Of a stretch of 64,000 bases of DNA, positions 58,895-64,000 are shown in pieces. Below the pieces are notes generated by a model. It did no database searches. It had not been told where the DNA came from and saw nothing but the letters and a program-made list of their open reading frames with translations. The first letter of the stretch is position 1; each line of letters starts with the position of its first letter. The DNA comes from Bettongia penicillata ogilbyi (lineage: Eukaryota > Chordata > Mammalia > Diprotodontia > Potoroidae), in NCBI GenBank assembly GCA_023548195.1, contig JAJHZJ010000420.1, positions 1 through 64,000 on the forward strand, in the 5' to 3' direction. The translations under genes were made by a program, and so were the position numbers.

Positions 58895-59615
58895 AACCTG
58901 ATTTTGGCATACTTCAGTTTCTCAATTTCCTTTAATAAACTTTGCTATCTAATTAACAAAAGGCATATGTACATACAACAGAAAATTTCAAAAAGATTTA
59001 ATTTATTAAAAGCTTAGGTGATTAGGAGAATATCATTAGCAGTGTGTTGGCACATAAGAGAGACTTCTCGTGGAGAGAGAATTGTTGACAGTTAAATTAA
59101 AATCATGTGTACACTATTGAATGTGGCCATATTTAATTGAACAATGTATGGGTTGACATTTAACTTTCTTAATGACAGTACTAACAGCCTGAGAATCCAG
59201 TGGAAAATTGTACCATCTGAGAGCAGGGCATATGAGTGCCAAAAAAAGATAGAAATTTAGCCAAAAGAAATTGCTGTAAATGGGATGCTCTAACAGATGA
59301 CAGTAAGATATCAAATGGCCAAAGAATCCTCCATGGAAACAGCCCTGCCTAGCTAAAGAAAAGGTGCAGACAACTAGAAATGCCCTGCCACGGGTGTGAC
59401 ATTGCCAAAGTTAAAGTTAGAGGTTCACCCAGAAGGGAGTTTTTCCTATCACTGATTTAGCAGGTGAGTGCTGAGATTCTTAAATCATTACAGGAAAGTT
59501 AAAAAAAGAAAGGAAAAGAGAGGGGTATCCAGATTTAAAAACACCTGCAGCAGCAATCAAGATAAACTATAACAAAACATCGCAGCATTTCAGAATAAGA
59601 AAGAAAAGAACCTAA
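58895..59615. other. no recognisable feature
   Basis: Nothing recognised. Confidence 0.5.
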
Positions 59616-59619
59616 GAGA

Positions 59620-59770
59620 ATTAGTTCAACACTCACCTGAGCAGGAATCCCTTTTACAACATCCCAGAAAAGTATTTACTCAATCCCTCTTAGAAGTCTT
59701 CAAGTAATGGGGACTCCCTACTGTGAGATTCTATATTCTACATTGGGACAACTTCATTAAAAGATCACAG
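59620..59770 (-). mobile_element. CR1/L3 LINE 3' UTR fragment
   Basis: 'gagcaggaatcccttttaca', 'acatcccagaaaagtattta', 'gaagtcttcaagtaatgggg', 'actccctactgtgaga', 'acattgggacaacttc' follow the reverse complement of the CR1/L3 3' UTR in order. Confidence 0.72.
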
Positions 59771-59850
59771 CAACAGCTAGTACTTAAATAGCTCATTCAA
59801 GTATGTATAATACTTTATGCATGCCATCTCATCTGGCTTTACATCCACCA
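59770..59850 (-). mobile_element. MIR-type SINE tail fragment
   Basis: 'caacagctagtacttaaata' and 'tgccatctcatctggcttta' are the reverse complement of the MIR tail. Confidence 0.6.
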
Positions 59851-59854
59851 AATA

Positions 59855-61670
59855 TAAGTTTTCCATGAATTGAAGAAAAGCTTACTACGTATAATTGAAA
59901 GTCTCCCTTTTTTCTCTTAAAAAAGGATATATGTCCATTTTGGGTCCTCCAGCCTATCTCCAAGTCAGCCACACATTTTCAAAAATCATATCTACTATTT
60001 TGTTTGAGTTTTTCCCCCACTATCCTGGAATATAATTCATCAAGGGTGGAAAGACCTAAGCACCTGGGTTTGATTGCAAACACCTGCGTGGCCTCTTTCT
60101 GTTTCCTAATTTATCTTGGGTTTTGAATCATTGCTAAACAATTATCATTGGTTATTTTTGTTCATTCACTTTAAGTGATGACCCTATCTTCCCATATTTT
60201 CCTTTCTTTATCATAGAAATAGGCTAGGTTAGAAGTGTTTAATTTTGATAACCAGGTCCAACTCATACTCTGCATAATCATTTCTGATGTTATCCTGACA
60301 AGACATCACCACTTAATAAACAAAACAAAGAAATCAGTCAATGAATTCCATATATAGTTAATGTTTCTTTAGTGTCTTGAAAAAAATAAAATTATTTTCC
60401 TTCATACTGACAATTTTGCTTTAATTTATGTCTTCAAAATTTCATGCTTATGAACTTCCTGTCTTAGGCTGTCTTCAAACATATTTTAGGCTATAGTTTT
60501 AATCATATTCATTTTTTTCTCTGAAATCTTTGAGAAAAAAATTCTTCTAAAACCTAGGATATATGCCAGATTCTATCCTTCTTTTGTCATGAATTCGAAG
60601 ATATTTTGAACAACTTCTCCCCCAAGATTTTCATCATTTAACTTTAGAAACCAGTGTCCTTTCCTCCATGCAAAAAAAGAAAGCATAGTTTAAAGGATTG
60701 TGAAGCATTAAAAAAAACAAAACAAAACATAAACTTGTCTCATTTTGCTACACACATTTAGCCTTACCCCAAGTCCCTCAGAAATGCATAAGCTTTCCTT
60801 CTTTCAATTCTTACTATTTTAATAAATTAGGGACTGGTAAGAACTAGACTAGTTTAAATAATTCTATTTAAGCTACAACTAGTTATAGGTATAGGCTATA
60901 TTGTAAAGAAACATTCAGAGCTGCATATTGGAAATCCAAACCAGATGAGGATCTTGAATTCTGTGAAAACTGGACAGCAGAAAACGACTCCTGAAAGGAA
61001 AGGAATTTGAAGTGCTTGCTAGGTATGGTGGTGGATCTAAAAAGGAAAAAAAAAAAGAAAAGCTGTAACTAGATACAGGAGATGGAGACTAAGCATTTGA
61101 AAGAGGAAACAGTAATTGTATCCACAGCCAAAGAAGCTTTTTTTTCCCCCCAATGGTGCTTATACTAGAGGAGAGGAAGAATCATCTTGGAAATATAAGA
61201 TAGCACCAACACAAATCAACTGTCAAGGAGCAGACTTGAGAATTACATTTTGAAAAACTGTAGACAACAATGATTGGGGGGAGGGGTGGCACAGAAGTGG
61301 AGCTAAAAGTAAAAGATCAACCTAGATTTCTTCTATTTGCTTCAGCCTTGGATTGTGGTGTCTAACATCATAAGGTTAGGGTTAGAGACTTCATTTCAAA
61401 TTTGACTAGCTAAGGCTGCAGAATAATTTGTAACTATTGATGGCAAATCTCTTCAGGTCTAGAATTATGACCATCACATATGCAATAAACTAATACATCC
61501 CTATTAACAGAATTATCTGTCAACGTTTTTTTTTTTAAGTCCCTTACCAAACTGCTAAAGTTCAAGAATTTAAAATTGCAATTGGAAGGAATATTACTTT
61601 AAGGACCATAATGAGACATTGTCCTGTATAAAAGAGAAAGCTGTATAGTACTAGGAAAAACAATCGATCT
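59855..61670. other. no recognisable feature
   Basis: About 1.8 kb unrecognised; A-rich tracts at 60710-60730 and 61042-61060. Confidence 0.5.
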
Positions 61671-61674
61671 AAGC

Positions 61675-61830
61675 TAAATATATATATACACATACACATA
61701 TGCAATGCACATCTGCATATATGCATATGCACATGGAAAGACATGCATACATGTATAACTACATGTAATATATACTTTATATATTTTATATGTACCTACA
61801 TATGGTTACATGTGTGTTTTATATGTGAGA
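61675..61830. repeat. (TATA/CATA/TGCA)n microsatellite
   Basis: Impure alternating repeat with TATA, CACATA and ATGCATATG blocks. It explains the histidine/methionine/cysteine-rich minus frame. Confidence 0.88.
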
Positions 61831-61857
61831 ATATTTAGATTCACTGTCTGTTTTATT

Positions 61858-62345
61858 CACCAGGATTTATTGAATATAAATACTTTGAATATATCACTGC
61901 ACAAGTACTGTTGAAAGGTAGATAATGCTGCTTTCTTATGGACTTTACGGTATAGTTTCAGTGTCAAATTATGCAAAAGAAAGGTAAAATATTATTAAAA
62001 AAACAATATGAATGAGAAAAACAGGTATCAGAAAAGAATATTTTTGGGGAGGGAACTAGCACCTGGGTGGATGGTAATCAAAGGAAGCCCGAAGAGATTC
62101 CATTTCAACTGAGATTTGAAAAAAACTAAAGATTCTCTTTACCAGATATGAAAAGTGAAGAGGAATGAGTCCAGGCATAGGGGCACAGACTGTGCATAAA
62201 CACAGAAGTGGGAGATAGAATGTTTTGTGTGAGGTACAGCTAGAATTAGAAGGCAAATTTATGAGGATATTAGAAGTAGGTACTGTATATAATGAAACTG
62301 GAAAGATAGAATTAGGTTATGAAAGACTTTAATTACATTTGATTT
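61858..62345 (-). mobile_element. L2 LINE 3' region
   Basis: 'caggatttattgaatataaa' (3' end) then 'actgagatttgaaaaaaact', 'gagtccaggcataggggcac', 'gggagatagaatgttttgtg', 'aggttatgaaagactttaat' in reverse-complement order. Confidence 0.65.
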
Positions 62346-62374
62346 TGAAAAGGGGAACGGAATGCCAAAACTTC

Positions 62375-62475
62375 TTAGCTTTTTGAGACTGAATTCCTTG
62401 AGAAAAGGGCCAGTTTTCACCTTTCTTCATATCAACAACACTTAATCAAGTGCCTTGAATACAATGTACTGAATC
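62375..62475 (+). mobile_element. L2 LINE 3' end
   Basis: 'attccttgagaaaagggcca', 'caagtgccttgaatacaatg', 'tactgaatcaatttgaat': plus-strand L2 terminus. Confidence 0.58.
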
Positions 62476-62482
62476 AATTTGA

Positions 62483-62735
62483 ATTAGATGCTGCAGAGGC
62501 TTGAAGTGAGGAAGACTTCACTTCAAATCTGAGCTACTAATATGATCCTGGGTAAGTTTCTCAAACTCCATTTGCCTCAGTTTCTTCAACTGTAAAATAG
62601 GTACAATAATATCACCTCCTCACAATGTGTTATAAACCTCAAATGAGATATTTGAAAAAAAAATAGCAAAAAACAGCACAACACCTAGCACATAATATGT
62701 ACAGTACCTGCAGCATAATATGCACCATATAAATT
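62483..62735 (+). mobile_element. MIR-type SINE
   Basis: 'gtgaggaagacttcacttca', 'cctgggtaagtttctcaaac', 'ttgcctcagtttcttcaact', 'gtaaaataggtacaataata', 'catataaattcttactctc': plus-orientation order. Confidence 0.82.
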
Positions 62736-62869
62736 CTTACTCTCTTCCCCCCTCCTGTTCTCTTAGTTAACTCAATGAACTGTCTTTTCAGAATGCCACT
62801 TTGGCAACATTGTGGAGGATGCATTGGAAAAGAGAGATTTGAAGGAGGAGGAAAAATGAGGAGTCTACT

Positions 62870-63190
62870 CCTATAGCCTAGGAAAGAGATACTGAAATCC
62901 TGAATGAGTGTTGTCAGTGAAAGTGGAGAGGAAATGAATGCAAGAATTGTTATGGAGGTGGTTGTTAAGAAATAATTTAATATGGCAAAGAGAGGTAGAG
63001 GACAGAGAAATCATTGATTCTGAAAGCATATATATAAATGATTAGACAGATGGAGACTCCTGGAGGATAATATAGTTATTTAGAAGTAGCAGGGAGATCA
63101 TGGGGGTAAAACTCAAGGTTTTGACATGTTGATTTTGAGATACTTGTGGGATATAGAGTTCAAAAACGTTGAATAAACAATTGCAAATGG
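62870..63190 (-). mobile_element. probable L2 LINE interior
   Basis: 'gaaagtggagaggaaatgaa', 'attgttatggaggtggttgt', 'gacatgttgattttgagata', 'cttgtgggatatagag' recall the reverse complement of L2 coding sequence, possibly continuing the element at 61858-62345. Confidence 0.5.
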
Positions 63191-63234
63191 AAGGATAGCA
63201 TCTTGAGACACTTGGATTTCTCCTTTACTCTCTT

Positions 63235-64000
63235 TTCATATACATACACATGCATATATGCACATATTATCTAGTGCTATATTAAAATAGTAATAATATC
63301 TAGAATAAGGACAGATTATTTCTGGTGTGCTGTGACTAAATTCAATCATAACTTAAAACATGTATTCAGTTCAGAGTATCATAAAATGCCTTGGTATAGA
63401 AAAACATACAAGGAAAAGACCTTGAAATTACAACATAGTAGCATAGGTTTAAGGAAATGGTTAAGGAATCATGAATATTGTATTCCCAAATTAAAAGTGC
63501 TGCCACTGCAATTGCAGAGAGGTAAATTTATGATAACAAAAATGAATAAAAGAACAAAAAAAACAGGCAAGGGAGAAAACATCAACAATTAGTAGCCTAT
63601 ATGTTTAATAACCTATCTATATAACATTTTTCTAAGAATAATCTCCACACACATTGAAGGCATTCTTAATATGAATATGAGAAAAAACAGTGACTTTCAC
63701 AACTAATATTCCAAGAGAACATATTTCTTGATTACTGAAGTAGCTGAAAAATATACAAAAAAATTAAGACCCCAATGTGATATTTTTATTGGCAGTTAGG
63801 AAAGTATTTGATTGTATTGAGCAAAACATTGCAAGAAAGTCTGATCTACAAGAGTAACTTCCAAGAATAAATTAAAATTTTATAAATATTCCTTGAAATT
63901 ATTTCAAATTTTTTAAAATGAGATGACGTATCAAATGAGATAATAGACAAAACCCTTTGAAATGCTTAAAGCTCTATATAAATGCTACATACTGATAAAT
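63235..64000. other. no recognisable feature apart from a short CATA tract
   Basis: CATA/TGCA tract at 63237-63268; otherwise unrecognised. The 86-codon plus frame at 63332-63592 is lysine/asparagine-rich without a motif. Confidence 0.45.

Noticed and set aside
61366..61388. Telomere-like 'aggttagggttag' considered as an interstitial telomeric repeat
   Set aside because: Only about two units; expected by chance.

Overview
The window looks like ordinary non-coding nuclear DNA of a marsupial (metatherian) mammal. It is AT-rich and full of microsatellites. The retroelement mix is the marsupial one: tRNA-derived CORE/MIR-type SINEs whose head reads like 'ggcagctaggtggcgcagtg', L1 and ORF2-less 'half-L1' (HAL1-like) elements, L2 3' ends, and an old CR1/L3 LINE. 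I found no intact host protein-coding gene, no functional RNA gene, no CRISPR array and no bacterial or viral gene cluster. Nearly all long open frames are shadows of repeats or microsatellites. Family names come from recalled consensus sequences, not from a database search; the species is not determinable by eye.

Layout. 1-3039 is an internally deleted L1 on the minus strand with a SINE inserted in it. 3040-7340 is mostly unrecognised sequence with L2 scraps and one SINE. 7340-8715 is a decayed CR1/L3 reverse-transcriptase remnant, split by a full-length SINE and followed by a tRNA-like sequence. 10.6-20.8 kb holds L2 3' ends, SINEs and several microsatellites. 20.9-23.5 kb is repeat-poor and contains a cluster of TAATTA motifs. 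24-30 kb has more SINEs and L2.

The most informative part is 30.1-37.5 kb. A minus-strand L1 with a large ORF2 deletion hosts two later insertions: a 5'-truncated L1 (31823-32850, with a 10-bp target-site duplication) and a processed retropseudogene of the E3 ubiquitin ligase RNF138 (about 32961-36273, minus strand). The pseudogene aligns from the start codon to the stop codon of RNF138 but carries stops, frameshifts and an (AT)n expansion in its RING domain. Its 3' UTR probably explains the repeat-poor stretch 33.0-35.4 kb.

39.7-41.4 kb holds a minus-strand CR1/L3 tail and a pair of about 58-bp inverted repeats 1 kb apart. 43.97-46.64 kb is an almost complete HAL1-like element (5' end, ORF1, 3' UTR, A-tail, probable target-site duplication; no ORF2). 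52.88-53.49 kb is a 'mini-L1' in which the L1 5' end is joined directly to the end of ORF2 and the 3' UTR. The rest (54-64 kb) is SINE, L2 and CR1/L3 debris in unrecognised AT-rich DNA. The genes here do not work together: the window records successive retrotransposition by L1 machinery, acting on itself, on SINEs and on a host mRNA.
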